Assembly (NCBI GenBank): GCA_028015205.1
Contig: JAPWFG010000020.1
Location: 1,674,001 to 1,738,000 of the forward strand
Source: Mytilisepta virgata
Taxonomy: Eukaryota; Mollusca; Bivalvia; Mytilida; Mytilidae
Reading direction: 5' to 3'
Length of the DNA stretch: 64,000 nucleotides
Numbering within the stretch: position 1 is the first letter of the stretch; each line of letters begins with the position of its first letter. The translations under genes were made by a program, and so were the position numbers. The notes beneath the pieces are model-generated. The model had not been told where the DNA came from, made no database searches, and was given only the letters and a program-made list of their open reading frames with translations. Shown here in pieces: positions 12,532 through 24,609 of the stretch.

Positions 12532-13284
12532 ACAAAAATTAAAAAAAAAATCCATATCAAAATCACATAAAACCAAAAATTTTACATTTCCCACCACATA
12601 GCTTCTTTCGGCACCATTACCCCTTTTGTGCTTTTAAAATTGAAAAAGATAATCTGCTGACATAATACTGAAAGCACTCATCATAATGAATTAAAAGATT
12701 TCTTGAACTTTGATTGATTAATGACACGTCCCTAAAAAACTATATACCAGGTACCCAAATGTTGCTAACACATTTAACCGGACATTCCTATCCATTTACC
12801 AATTGTCCATAGAATCTCATACCTATTAATATAGTTTATTAATATTTTTTCCAAGATCAAATTTACTATAGTCATCACACTGCATTAATGTCAATAATGA
12901 TATGTCCAAATGTCTCCAGTTATTGAATTAAAAAGTACTGAAATTGAACAGTTGTAGAATTATACTAAAGGCAGAGGCCAAATTTACCAAATTTCATAAA
13001 ATTAATCTCTTTTCATAAAAAATAGGATCACCTTTACTTTCTTTCATTTGCTCTTATCTATCTCAAAATTCTACTGTTTAAGACTAAAACAAGGGATAAA
13101 TTCATCACCTACATTCATACATGTATCCATAGATATGGATATTTAAGCACCCTTCATTACTGATGTTAACAATTCCACCTCGCCCCAGGGTACACTTAAT
13201 AAGGTACTTCAGGGCATTAAAATCTCCATATCTACAGATATAAACACAGATAACCAACAATATATCTTTTGGCTTCTTGATTAC

Positions 13285-13509
13285 CATTGTCTCCATACTC
13301 TAGTCTTATAGCATAACTTAACATCCAATCTATCAACTGTGTTCTTTGTGACTGCTGGTAAGGACACCCTAAATCATCACAATACTGTTGGAAATGTTTT
13401 GTCCAATCACTACTGTTCATATTACGAAGTCCTGCTCTGTCTTCTATTTTGTAATGTCTGATTTTCTGATCTTCCAACCATAACATAAAGTTTCTAAGGC
13501 AACTTTCAT
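13285..13509 (-). CDS. RTRAF: RTRAF coding exon 2 (conserved N-terminal domain)
   Basis: RTRAF (CGI-99, hCLE) is a subunit of the RTCB-DDX1-FAM98-RTRAF tRNA ligase complex and has been linked to RNA transport and transcription. This 225-bp exon carries the most diagnostic stretch: NFMLWLEDQKIRHYKIEDR, then RNMNSSDW and RLEYGDN, nearly identical to the human protein. On the minus strand the acceptor is TTTTTCAG and the donor is AATG|GTAATC. It takes G from exon 1 to make Asp and passes G to exon 3. The longer open frame around it (13232-13645) runs into both introns; only the exon part is coding. Confidence 0.96.
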
Positions 13510-13636
13510 CTGAAAAATAAATTCCAAACTCAATGCTCTCCTGTCTAAGCAGCAATATGAAGATTAGAGGTAGAGACTTTATTGACACACTCAGTGCCAA
13601 GTAAATGACAGTACTAGCCAAGAACAAGGGTATGAA

Positions 13637-15032
13637 CGGTCTCACTAATTAGTGACAAGAAGCATCAAGTTAAAGAATACAAAAATTGGTGACTTTATAA
13701 AATAAAGATTATCATTTTATTATTTTTATTTTTTCTATACTGTATATACTGAAGTAGATGAATGGTTTGTAACTAAGAATTAGCAACAAGAAATTAGGAA
13801 AAGCAAAGTTAAAGAATACACAAATTTTTTTTTTTAAATAAAGATTATCATTTTATTTTATTTTTTTTTTTGTTTTCTAATAATATTCTGAAATCCTTTC
13901 TTGAAGGGGGCTTTATCTTCATCGTGGGAGGTAATTCATTACATGTAGGATAATAATACATACTATTGTAATAGCCACACTGCAACAAATGTGTTAATTA
14001 ATTAATATAAGAAACAGAAGACCTATTAAACAATTAAAGACATCAAAGAAACATACATTGCATACATTAAACAAACATAGAACAAAAAAATGTTTTGTTA
14101 AGAAAAACAGATGTATATGCATTCATTTTGTTCTTCTCTCAGTTCATTTTTAGTATATAAAGTTTAAACAATTACAAAAATGTAATATTCATTTTAGAGA
14201 ATCACCAATTTGTGTATTCTTTAACTTGTCGCTAATTTTTGTTACAAACCAATTCTGCGATGTGATCCTGAACAGAAAAATATTTTACGTGACTGATAGG
14301 GCATTGTCAATATACATGTACAACTACAACATAAACTTGGTTAAAATGGATAAAAATAATGTAGAATCTTGAGCACTAACAAGAAGTTGATAGGGATGAA
14401 CTATGTCAAGGGCAGTAACTCCCTTTATTTAAAAACTAGAAATTGTGTCTGTAAGACATGAATACCCCGCCTAAAATTTAGGTCATCATGTATGAATGCT
14501 CAGTACTATTCAAGGCACATCCACTGACGAAGTTTCGTTGATACACTATGCTTAGTTCAAAATGCAAAACTTAACCAGAGTCGCTCAAGCATAAAATGTA
14601 TAATGACCCAATTATTGTATGATGGCTCATCACTACCCAAGGCACGTCCACTGATGAAGTTTCATTGATACACTATGCTTAGTTCCAAAGAAATGAACCT
14701 AAACGCAAAATTTAACCAGTAACTGAAGCATGAAATGTAGGTCATAGCGACCCAAGTGTTGCTGAACTGCGGTGTACTATACAAGAGGACTGTATTGGTG
14801 AAATATCATTGATATAGTACTACAGGTTTCTGAGAAATGGAGCTAAACGCAAAACTTAACTGAATTGGGATGGACGGACAAGGGTAAATCTTTATGCCCC
14901 AGAAAAGTGGGGCATAAAAACCACTAATTCATGTATTCTTTAAATTCTTGACCCTTTTTCTAATTTCTGATTGCCAATTTTTTAGGTTCTTGGTGCTACT
15001 TGTGGCTTCTTTTCTCTAATTAGTGAGACCCA
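13637..15032. mobile_element. 1.4-kb TIR transposon, non-autonomous, with 7-bp target duplication
   Basis: The termini are inverted: GGTCTCACTAATTAGTGA at 13638 and its complement CTAATTAGTGAGACC ending at 15030. Both sides are flanked by GTATGAA (13630-13636 and 15033-15039). Subterminal repeats of about 45-80 bp (AAGTTAAAGAATACACAAATT-like) occur directly at about 13668 and 13810, and inverted at about 14205 and 14925. No transposase is seen. A 7-8 bp duplication would fit a hAT-like or related family. The element lies in RTRAF intron 1, about 130 bp from the exon 2 acceptor, and contains H2c. Confidence 0.7.
14436..14916 (-). mobile_element. Helentron-like element copy H2c, nested in TIR element
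   Basis: It begins CTAGAAATTGTGTCTGTAAGACATG and ends in the hairpin TTATGCCCC-AGAAAAGT-GGGGCATAA, with about four 120-bp tandem units between. It is the shortest copy of the family here, and its ends define the family most cleanly. Confidence 0.65.
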
Positions 15033-15039
15033 GTATGAA

Positions 15040-18000
15040 AGAATAGACTCAATGGAATAATTGGCTTCAGGGCAACCTATGGACTTTTATACAATAGATG
15101 CAGTAATGTGATTTTGTTGGCCAATTATCTACAGTGTCATTTTTATATTTTGAACTGATGACATATCTTTTTTGTGCTTGCGATCAAAGATAATTAGTCA
15201 GTATGTTAGGTCTTTCATCTTTTACTTTTTATTACATTGGTTTTTTTTTAATGATCCTTAGATTTGGATTAATTACCATTAGCCTATAGCATAACTGATT
15301 AACAGATATTTCTAAAATCATATGTAACCTTCTATTACCAAAGAGTAACCTATTTAACTGTGTAACTTCATTCAAAATTATGCCATTTTCTGGACAAATA
15401 GTGAAACAAAAAATTTTGTTACCATTGTAACCTTGTACCCCAGCAGATATTAAATATAACTGTAATATGTAACTTTTATTTTGTAGAAGACAATGGTGAT
15501 TATATATAATTATATGTAACCTTGTTATCACCAGTTACCATACCCTAACAAGGGTTACAAATGCAGACAGTTGATTCTATGCACACATTTCTGGATATAT
15601 ATGAACAGATCACTGACCAGCAAAAAGGAACAGTAAGGGCAGACATTAAGTTCATGGATGGAATTAAATATTTTGTTAAAGTATAAGTATTTTTCATCTG
15701 ATGCAGTTTTGTTGGTACACATCTAAAATTAAGTGGTGTAAACACAAGTCACAACCAAGGATTTAAATAGTAGAAGGATACAAATCTCATGATATTTTAC
15801 ACTTATATATTGTATGTTAATATGTTGTGTGGGTCGAGAAGAAGTAAGATTATCCATAGTGCAATTCATTGATGATAGAAAATGGTTGAATATTTCATCG
15901 CCTCAACATTTGATACCAGTATTTGTAAGCATATAAAACCATAATTACAGGTATAACATGAAAATGTTTGCCCTAAATATCAGTCATTGATAAGATATTG
16001 GATTGTTGTGGATATAACACCCGTATTTCATCAATAATTAACAGTAATCGGTTGCCCTTTCGACCTTCACAATCCCGCCTATAATGGGCGGTTGAAACAC
16101 TAATTAAATTCAAACTCCTCCCTATCATACCGAATATTGAAGAGAAGCCATAATTTTTGTGATAGTATATTTTTCATTGTAAAGAAGGAGTTCTTTTTAA
16201 AAACAGTGCTCCCTATTTTTATTTATTAAGGATTGTTTACCATCGTTTTTCAAAATAGGGGCGGGCTTGGACGGAGGTCAATAAACTTCCATGCTCAGCA
16301 AAATGTAGAATTGAGTAGTCAACAGTGTAAACAATGTACAGAATAAAAACTGGCGTGACTGATTGATTTGTTCTATCATTATTTGTGTTATAAATATTTG
16401 TTATTGTATTTGTCAAAATGCAGGTGTTCTGGGGTAAAATTTGTGTGTTGCCTACTTAAAAATCAATAAACTTTCTTGTTTCCATGAAATCGGCATACTA
16501 AAGTATATTAATGTTTAGTGTAGGGTCTTTACGATGCATAGAACAAACCTTGGCGTGGTGGGTTGCGCTGTTTTTGGTATGTTTTTAAGCTCACTTTTGG
16601 TGCATAAAAAATTTCAAAACTGTTCAATTTAACTCACGTCATCCTGTCAGCAAATTCAAGAATGGTTTTGTGTAGTGTAGTATAAAGATGATTTACAATT
16701 TAAGTGTAATAAATTACATATGTGGCAGGCTAATTAACAGACCATGTTTATACAATCAATAACAGTGTTCTCCCCAAAAAATTTTGAAGGTGCAAAAATC
16801 ATGGCGCGTGAATGACATTTTTTATTGAAAGAAACGAAGCGTGAATATAATTATTGTGTATATAAAAAACATGTATTGACAAACAGGAAATAATTATTCT
16901 GTGTATTAAATATTCTTCTATTTTTATGTACCTGCAATCTTCATGTCTATATATATCTTTTAATTTTCCCTTTATAGAAATGATGATCAGGGCATTTGTT
17001 ATTTTGGATTGTGTCCTGTTTAAATGCTTGTACAATTCCTTTTATCAAATGCAAAACTAAAAAAAAAATCTTAACCCCCCTCAAGGATTATTTTAGTCAG
17101 TTATTTAAAAATGATTTCAGTTATTTGGTATTGCAAAATTTATTTGAAAAGTTGTCAAACAGAACCTGCCAGAAAATTATATTTTTGCACACCTAACCCC
17201 CCTATTTCAGTTATTTCTTCTGCTCATTAAAATCATTCCTGTCAAATCCTTTTTACTACAAAATTTTTGTTTGTGAAGAATGGTTCTGTGTCTTGTTTTT
17301 GTCACTTGTCACAAATGCCAAGATTTCAAAAATAATTTGCAAATATTCCATGTTTTTAAAACACCTGATTTTCATATCGGGTGAATTTTATCAACTTGTG
17401 TTCACTTCTATTCTACACGCAAAAAGTGTGTGTATAAACAACGGCAGGGCTTTTCCAGTCAAATGTGTCAACATATGTTTTAACCTTTGAAATTATTTTA
17501 TTCTGGATGACAGTATGAAGATACAGGTACAATTGCGTCTTTATTTACAGTCCTTCCAAAGTTTATATTTTTGACAACAGCCATTCACGATCGTTTTATT
17601 TATTAATCCCAAAAACTTACATAAACGCTATTACTTCATAACATCCATATTTCCAAGAAGTTTTAACACGTTTTTTGCATGCTTTTTTGTATTAAACAGT
17701 CTGTATAAAAATAGAAGTGTAAAGGTCAAATGTCGTCACTTCCAGCCAATAGAAAACGTCGATCTATTTTTACTTCAGTGGAAATACACATCTTCATTTT
17801 TTAACTGAATACACATATTATAGATATCCATAATAGATAATTACCGATTCTACAATTTCTATTGGAAAAGTAAATTTAAATATCTATTAATTACAATGCA
17901 AACAGAAGTGCTTGAATGTTGTCAAATACTTCTTTATTGCAAATTGACTTTTAATTACGATGAAGCTGCGGTCAATTAAGATGCTGCGGTGAATGACAAC

Positions 18001-18660
18001 TTCAAAGAGAAGGCGCTACGGAACAGCAGCGCCATATGGGGCTAGGGAGAGCGTTGAATTATAACACGTTATTAACAAATACCAGGTGGTCGGGTGAACC
18101 TCGGAAGGTTAGGTGCTATTGATAATTGAATATACATGTGCCCAGCTCAGAAAAAGATTTTTATTTGGGTAGAAATGCAGTTTTAAAGACATGATTATGC
18201 AATAAAAGTTTTATGACAACAAAACTTTATAAATTTACTATAAGGTATGTCATTTAAGTTGATTTTCAGTACAGAAATTGTTAGACAAATAAATATAAAA
18301 TTACTAAAAATATATTATATTATTAGATTTTAAAAATGCGTAGTTTTTACACCTTTCTAAGAGGAAAAAACTAGAGAAGGGATAAATATTTAAATAGTAA
18401 TGGCGTTAGTGGCATGTATAACTATAAGTAGCGAGTATTATAAAATATTGCCAAGCGAGATAAAGTACGAGATTCGTATCCTTCTATTATGTAAATCCTT
18501 GTCACAACCATGTTTTTTTACCTTACATAATTAAATGTGTTTGGGTCTTTTTTCTGAAAAAAAAAGTTTATTCTGTAGCCCCGGACACAGAAATCTCAGA
18601 ATCCCAAAGGGTTTAAACTTTAGCCAAAATATTTTTACCACTGATTGTAAACATGTGTAC
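15040..18660 (-). other. RTRAF: RTRAF intron 1, remainder
   Basis: AT-rich intron sequence between the TIR element and exon 1. Both strands were read; no exon, SINE or tandem array was recognised. Confidence 0.5.
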
Positions 18661-18721
18661 CTTCAGGGTTAAATGCTTCTGGTTGCGGGTAGTCAAGTGC
18701 GAGAAGTTTTCTCTTGAACAT
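18661..18721 (-). CDS. RTRAF: RTRAF coding exon 1 (start codon)
   Basis: On the minus strand ATG at 18721 opens MFKRKLLALDYPQPEAFNPE plus one base (G), then the donor GAAG|GTACAC. The human protein starts MFRRKLTALDYHNPAGFN, so both the start and the exon border are well supported. The overhanging G completes the Asp codon at the start of exon 2. With the five downstream exons it gives 589 coding bases (196 codons plus one base) without a stop. The RING-type gene starts on the other strand 1.4 kb away. Confidence 0.93.
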
Positions 18722-20137
18722 TATCATGTGCCGTGAGAAATTGTCAAAAACGTTGAATTAAACTGGTCCTAAATCGATTTTCTTTGCTAAAGACGTTGAG
18801 TAATTAATCGGAAACCAGTATCTATTTGTTATTCCCCCCTGGAAACGTGCTAAAAGGAAATGCTATTTTTGCAATATAAATTGATAATTACTTTAAATTA
18901 TTGACCAGTGAACAAACAAATTATTATTTTTTGTTTATTCTCGAAAGTTACATTTTTGCTTTATTTCTTTATATATTTTGCTGGTTCGAGATCAAAATTA
19001 ATATTTAAATATTTATTCCCGGTGATATATTTTTCCATTTTTCGGATCAAATCGCCAGTTTTACTTAGGTATTGCTGCTAAAATCACATTCAATTTTTTA
19101 AAAACACTACCTTGAACATTCTTATTAAGACTTAGAACAAACACCACTTAAAAATGCTTACATAAAGGACATAAATGACAAAAATCATTATGGAATAAAT
19201 TAAATGGGATTACATTTGCAGCAAGGCAATAGAAAATTGCGCAATTAACATTGGCAAAATAATTCCTATATAAATTTATATAAATTCCTGATTGAAAGCA
19301 TAAATAAGGTACGTAGCACTAGTAAATATCGGCACAATTAATAAACAATTTAACGAACACAACTATGTTGTTGAAATTAAAAATAAAATACCACTCAAGA
19401 GTGTTTCTACTATATAAAGCAATCGTAAGCTTTTTTATAGATGATACAACTTTCATCTAAATAGAAAGACCTTCAAGCATGGTGACCCCTATTTTTTTTT
19501 ATTTCGATGTAATCTCGATAGATGAACAATATGGTCAAAGGTCTTACAAATCGGAATTGGTCGCATTTGGGTTCTTATTAATACACGCCAGAGTTAAGAA
19601 TTGGAAAAAATTCGTGATTTGACCCACTAATTCATTTGATTTATTTCGAGATGATTTTTAGTGCGTGAAAATTTCGGAAGCTTGCGCTGTCTTGGATTTG
19701 ATATTGCACAGAAATATACAAATATTCGACTGTGGAGTCATACAACACATATTATGCGTGTTTGTTTTTAGATTGCACAGAGGTTTGGGATATATAGCAA
19801 TATTATCACGAATAAAAAACTAAGTATGTTGCGAAACAGCTCATGCGACAATAGATAACAAGAAAAATAAATGGAAATGGGGAGCTGTCAATAGGGGCAT
19901 AATACGACTAAAATGTAAGAAATACACAAGTCGAGCAAAACCAAATATAAAATCGTAAAAAAAAACAACAAACTAAAAAGTTAAAAATACCCAACGCTTC
20001 GACCAATATGGTCTTGATCACGAACATGTAAAAAATAAAAATAAAAAATGTGTTGACCCTTTTGAAACCCAGAGCAAGACTGGAGTGAGAAAACGTCACA
20101 AACGTTGCCATAAACGGCAATTTTTTTTTGGACATAA
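18722..20137. promoter_or_regulatory. divergent intergenic region between RTRAF and the RING gene
   Basis: The start codons of two genes on opposite strands are separated by 1416 bp with no repeat recognised between them. The region must hold both 5' UTRs and promoters unless non-coding first exons lie elsewhere. It is AT-rich and I could not place a convincing TATA or initiator. Confidence 0.45.
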
Positions 20138-20471
20138 ATGGCAGGTTATTTTCTTCCTCTTATTCGAACTACTTATGAAAACGGTAACTGTGATTTCTGT
20201 ATGCAGCGAGATGTCAAAGTGAAACCATTAAATTGTAAAAGGCATTTTTACTGTAGAACATGCAACGAATTTTCACCTAAATTTAAGAGAAAAGATTTTC
20301 ATTGTAGAAAATGTTCTAACCGATGTAGAAGATTTGCGAACGAAAACTTGCATAAAGTTGATAGTTTTCTGGATACTGAATCCGGAGGACACACAGAAAA
20401 AGATAATAAAGATGTAACTATTAGTATTGATGGTGGAAATATCATTACATTTGGAGACCAAAATCTAAACG
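20138..20471 (+). CDS. RING-type zinc finger protein, coding exon 1
   Basis: The first 111 codons plus one base. Residues 18-59 form a C3HC4 RING-like pattern: CDFC (18, 21), Cys33, His36, Cys39, Cys42, CRKC (56, 59), with an extra Cys63. RING domains of this pattern commonly serve E3 ubiquitin ligases, but activity is inferred from the pattern only. After residue 70 the chain turns acidic and polar. The donor is AACG|GTAAGG; the open frame continuing into the intron (to 20548) is read-through. The ATG is the first in frame and follows a T-run and GGACATAA. The complete three-exon protein is 295 residues. The family is not recognised. Confidence 0.85.
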
Positions 20472-20969
20472 GTAAGGGAAAAGAAAGAATATTGTGTTTA
20501 AATTCACGACACGAAATCGTTTTAATTACTATTCTTAATTTATATTAGTTACTGAAGACTTTATCTGAAGCGATCACTTGGAAAGTATATAAATCTGGTC
20601 GGCATGTGACTTGATGTCCAGTGTTAAGAGAGTTTCTCACTCTTGACTTGAAAAAAATTGTTAAACCTCCAAAGTGAGGAATTTGATTGGGTTTATAGAA
20701 TGGTGTGAAATGTTCAAAGACACGAATATAAATGTTTTCCTTAGAGGCATGTTTTGTATACCATGAATTTTCCCATCCGAAAAAATGCCTTCTTTAAGAT
20801 TTTTAGCTCACCTGACCCAAAGGGTCATGTGAGGTATTGTCATCACTTTGCATCCGTCGTCGTCGTAGTCGTCGTTGTCGTCTGTAAACTTCTCACATTT
20901 TAATCTTCTTCTCTGAAACCACTTGGCCAATTGGAACAAACCTTGGCAGGAATGTTCATTGGGTGGTAC

Positions 20970-22330
20970 TTTAAAAAGTTTGAGTTTTTGGTGCTGATCG
21001 GAAATCAACATGGCTACCAGGGCCAAAAATGGCCTCTGATTGGCTAAATTTCAAAAATCTTCTTCTGAGAAACTGCTTGGAAGATTGAATTGTGATATTG
21101 TGGGAATGTTCCTTAGATGGTCCTCTACTAAGTTTGAGTTTTTGGTGCGGATCCGAAATCCAAGATGGCTGCCAGCGTGTTACATAGTTTAACAAAGAAC
21201 CATATGGGGAATACATACAAATAGCTTCTCAAAAACCGTCTCACACATAGAAACCAGATCATGCAGGAATGATACTAGGATGGTCCCCTATAAGTGTTGA
21301 GTTTTTGGTGCCTAATCCGAAATTCAAGATGGCGCCTCCGTGGGACATAGTTTAACACAGAACCCTATGCCTATGGCAAATACATACAAACAGCTTCTTC
21401 TCAAAAACCGTCTCACACAAACATACCCAGTCATGCACAAATGATCTTAGGGTGGTCCTCTACTAATTTTGAGTTTTTGGTGCTGATCTGAAATCCAAGA
21501 TGGTCGCCACCGTGGTAAATAGTTTAACAAAGAACTCTATGGGAAATACATACGAACAGCTTCTTCTCATTCTTCTCAGAAACCGTCTCACACAAACATA
21601 CCAAATCATGCACAAATGATCCTGCAGGAAAGATACTAGGGTGGTCCCCTATAAGTTTTGAGTTTTTGGTGTTAATCCGAAATCCAAGATGCCGCCACCG
21701 TGGAACATAGTTTAGTAACACAGAACCCTATGCCTATGGGAAATACATACAAACACCTTCTTCTCAGAAACAGTCTCACACATTTGAACAAAATCATGCA
21801 CGAATGATACTAGGGTGGTCCTTTACCAATTTATCGTTTTTGGCGCTGATCCGAAATCCAAGATGGCCACCGTGGAACTTTATTTAACATACAACCCTAT
21901 GGGAAATACATAGAAACAGCTTTCTCTCAGAAACCGTCCCACACAAACATACCAAATCATGCACAAATGATCCTAGGGTGGTCCTCTACTAATTTTGAGT
22001 TTTTGGTGATGATCTGAAATCCAAGATGGCCGCCACCGTGGAACATTATTTAACATAGAACCCTATGGGAAATACATACAAACAGCTTCTTCTCAGAAAC
22101 CGTCTCAAATATTGCCGGAATGTTACTAGGATGGTCCTCTACTAATTTTGAGTTTTTGGAGCATAGAACCATATGGGAAATACATATAAACAAATTTTTC
22201 CTGGAAGCCATTCCACAGATTTAGACCAAATAGTACACAAATAATACTAGGGTGGTTATCTTCTAATTTTGAGTTTTTTGTGCTGATCTGAAATTCATGA
22301 TAGCCACCACCACAGAATTTTCTTTAACAT
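20970..22330. repeat. tandem repeat, about 160-190-bp period, about 8 diverged units
   Basis: GAGTTTTTGGTG with following CCGAAATCCAAGATGG recurs near 20980, 21135, 21300, 21470, 21660, 21840, 21998, 22150 and 22265. Each is followed by ATAGTTTAACA.AGAACC.TATGG and TCTCA.AAACCGTCTCACACA. The unit forms the core of element H4. Confidence 0.85.
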
Positions 22331-22409
22331 TGGATCATATGAGGAAAATGTTTTAAAATTCTTCCTTCTCTGAAGCACTTAAGCATTTAAAAACAAAATT
22401 TGCTGGAAA

Positions 22410-23590
22410 CCTCATTTCAGATGTTGATTCTTAAAAACTCCAAAGGTTACTACAATATCTAAAATCAAAATCTTTGGCTGCATGCAACAGCATAAAAACA
22501 TTCGATTTCTCTACACTCTACACTACCATACCACATTTTCAATTAAAATATCGCTTAAAGCAACTAGTTCATCAATGTTTTTTCATGAAAAATGGCACAA
22601 GTAGGTATAAATTTCTTGTTCTAGGTAGAGAAAAGGCTTATTTCGTGAAGAACCAATCTGATTCTGACAAAAAGTATTCTGAAGATGAAATTACAAACAT
22701 GTTAGATTTTCTCATAGACAACATATTCGTTGAATTTGGCGGTCGAATTTTCAACAAACAATCGGCATTCCAATGGGAACCAACTGTGCTCCTCTCCTCG
22801 CCGATTTGTTTCTGTACTCATATGAAGCTGACTTCATTCAAGGGTTACTACATGAAAACAAAAAGAAACTCGCCCAATCCTTTAATTTCACTTTCCGTTA
22901 TATAGATGACGTGTTGTCGTTAAATAACGACAAATCCAAGACTTTCTACATCTTATCTACCCCAGTGAGCTTGAAATTAAGGATACTACAGATACACCAA
23001 AGCCCGCTTCATATTTGGATTTGTTTCTTGAAATAGACTATGAGGGACATTTGAAGACAGATCTTTATGACAAACGTGATGACTTCAACTTTCCTATTGT
23101 TAATTTTCCCTTCTTGAGTAGCAACATACCAGCATCGCCTTCATATGGTGTCTACGTTTCTCAGCTTATCCAATTTTCAAGGTCATGCGTGAGTTACCCT
23201 GACTTTCGACAGAGGATTACTGCTGGGTTTTATCAGGGATCAGTTGATGTCATCACTTAAGAAATTTTACGGTCGTCATCACGAATTAATTGACCATTAT
23301 ACTGTTCCAATATCTAAGATGATGTTTGACCTATTCCCACTGTCGTAACCTTTCATGTGCCTCCATCGATTTGTGACTTTCCCCGGATTGACTTTGTTGA
23401 ACTTCACGACGGGTGCCGTATAATACGGAGCATGAAACTGCTTACCCTTCCGGAGCACCTGGGTTCACTCCTGATTTTTATAGGAGTTCGTGTTGTTCAT
23501 TGTTTTTTAGTTTTTTGTGTTTATTTGTTGTGCTTGTGGTTCATTTGTTTTCCCGGGTTTTTCTGTCTAATGGATTACGTTTTTTGATTG
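22410..23590 (+). pseudogene. Penelope-like element fragment A (RT core and 3' UTR), broken
   Basis: Three shifted frames give the RT parts: DFSTLYTTIP (22510 region), then MGTNCAPLLADLFLYSYEAD and RYIDDVLSLNN (catalytic YIDD intact, about 22899), then LYDKRDDFNFPIVNFPFLSS and KFYGRHHELIDHY, ending in a stop at 23348. The 3' UTR follows (ACGACGGGTGCCGTAT...ACCCTTCCGGAGCACC). It is 5' truncated and frameshifted at least twice, so it is not active. It sits within H4. Confidence 0.85.
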
Positions 23591-24377
23591 CTTCTTAGGT
23601 ATATTTGCCCTCTTGAAGGGTCTTCTACAAAATTTGATTTTGATATATCAGGTGAGCGATACAGGCTCTTGAGAGCCTCTTGGTTAGATAAATGTTGGAT
23701 ATTCGAAGCATTACTTTCAATGGAAGTCCTCTTCAGACATTATTCTAGTATCACATGGGTAGTTTTCTCATGTACATTAGTTAACCTATCGTTTCTTGCA
23801 TTTGAATACAGATCGATGACACCCAGGAATCGACGTGTTGGTAGCCCCCAACGATTAATAAGAGCCTAAACACCAGATATCTAAATAACGTTTTCAAAAA
23901 TTAAAAAATAAATACAAAATGGTATAAATAAAATAGATTTAATAATAATATTTTGACATAAGCTGTTTTTATTCGTTGAAGACCACACACGACGATTTCT
24001 GACACGGTTTAATTCTTTGAACCTATTATTTTCTGAAAATCTTATTATTATTTAGGTAAATGATGATAATTTACAAAAATGTACATAAGAAAGTTACCAA
24101 TTAAAGATAACTACCATGTAATATCGTGCTATATCTTGAAAATCTCTGTATACGGCCTTTAATGGTGGGATAAGAATGTTCACTTTACAACCAGATCAAG
24201 ATGAACAAATCTATTGTGATTATACCTTCTTATCTTACAGTATGATATATTTTTGTTACATATTTTATTGGAAGAACGATTTTGCATATGTAATAAAAGC
24301 ATAATTTGATACATTTGCTCCCTCGTGAGCCTCACCGACCTCACTTCCGCTCAGCTGTAAATAATCCGTTCATAAAT

Positions 24378-24607
24378 TTAGTTTAGTTTTAGTTGGGATT
24401 TTACGCCGTTTCAGCACATTTTGCTATTTCGCGACGGAATTTTTTGCGGAGGAATCTGGAGTACCCGGAGAGAACCACCGACCTTCGACAATACGTGTTA
24501 ATTAAGGTCGAATTCGAACACACCCCACCACAAGTGAGATTCGAACTCATCTCAGTGTTGACCGGCTAGTAGCCTTGATGAACTACCTAGACCACCCGGC
24601 CATCTTG
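24378..24607 (-). mobile_element. tRNA-derived SINE, copy S2
   Basis: The reverse complement starts TGGCCGGGTGGTCTAGGTAG (tRNA-like A-box region). It has a B-box-like GAGTTCGAATCTCAC, then the same body as S1 (GAGAGAACCACCGACCTTCG on the plus strand), and ends CCAACTAAAACTAAACTAAA. Confidence 0.75.
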
Positions 24608-24609
24608 TA

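Larger units (their letters stand above)
20803..23682 (+). mobile_element. Helentron-like element, AGCTCACCTG family (H4), split by a Penelope fragment
   Basis: The 5' end is TTTTTAGCTCACCTGACCCAAAGGGTC with a small hairpin (GACCC/GGGTC). The 3' part has the matching CAGGTGAGC (23649-23657), then the hairpin AGGCTCTTGAGAGCCT (23663-23678), ending CTTG at 23682. The core is the tandem array at 21080-22330. The Penelope fragment 22410-23590 interrupts it. Same family as H5 and H7. Confidence 0.6.

Noticed and set aside
13232..13645. 137-residue open frame as a single-exon gene
   Set aside because: Only 13285-13509 is RTRAF exon 2. Both ends are intron read-through, shown by the GT-AG borders and the phase match.
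21080..22330. CRISPR-like array
   Set aside because: The units are 160-190 bp, diverged, and part of a eukaryotic mobile element, with no short identical repeats and unique spacers.
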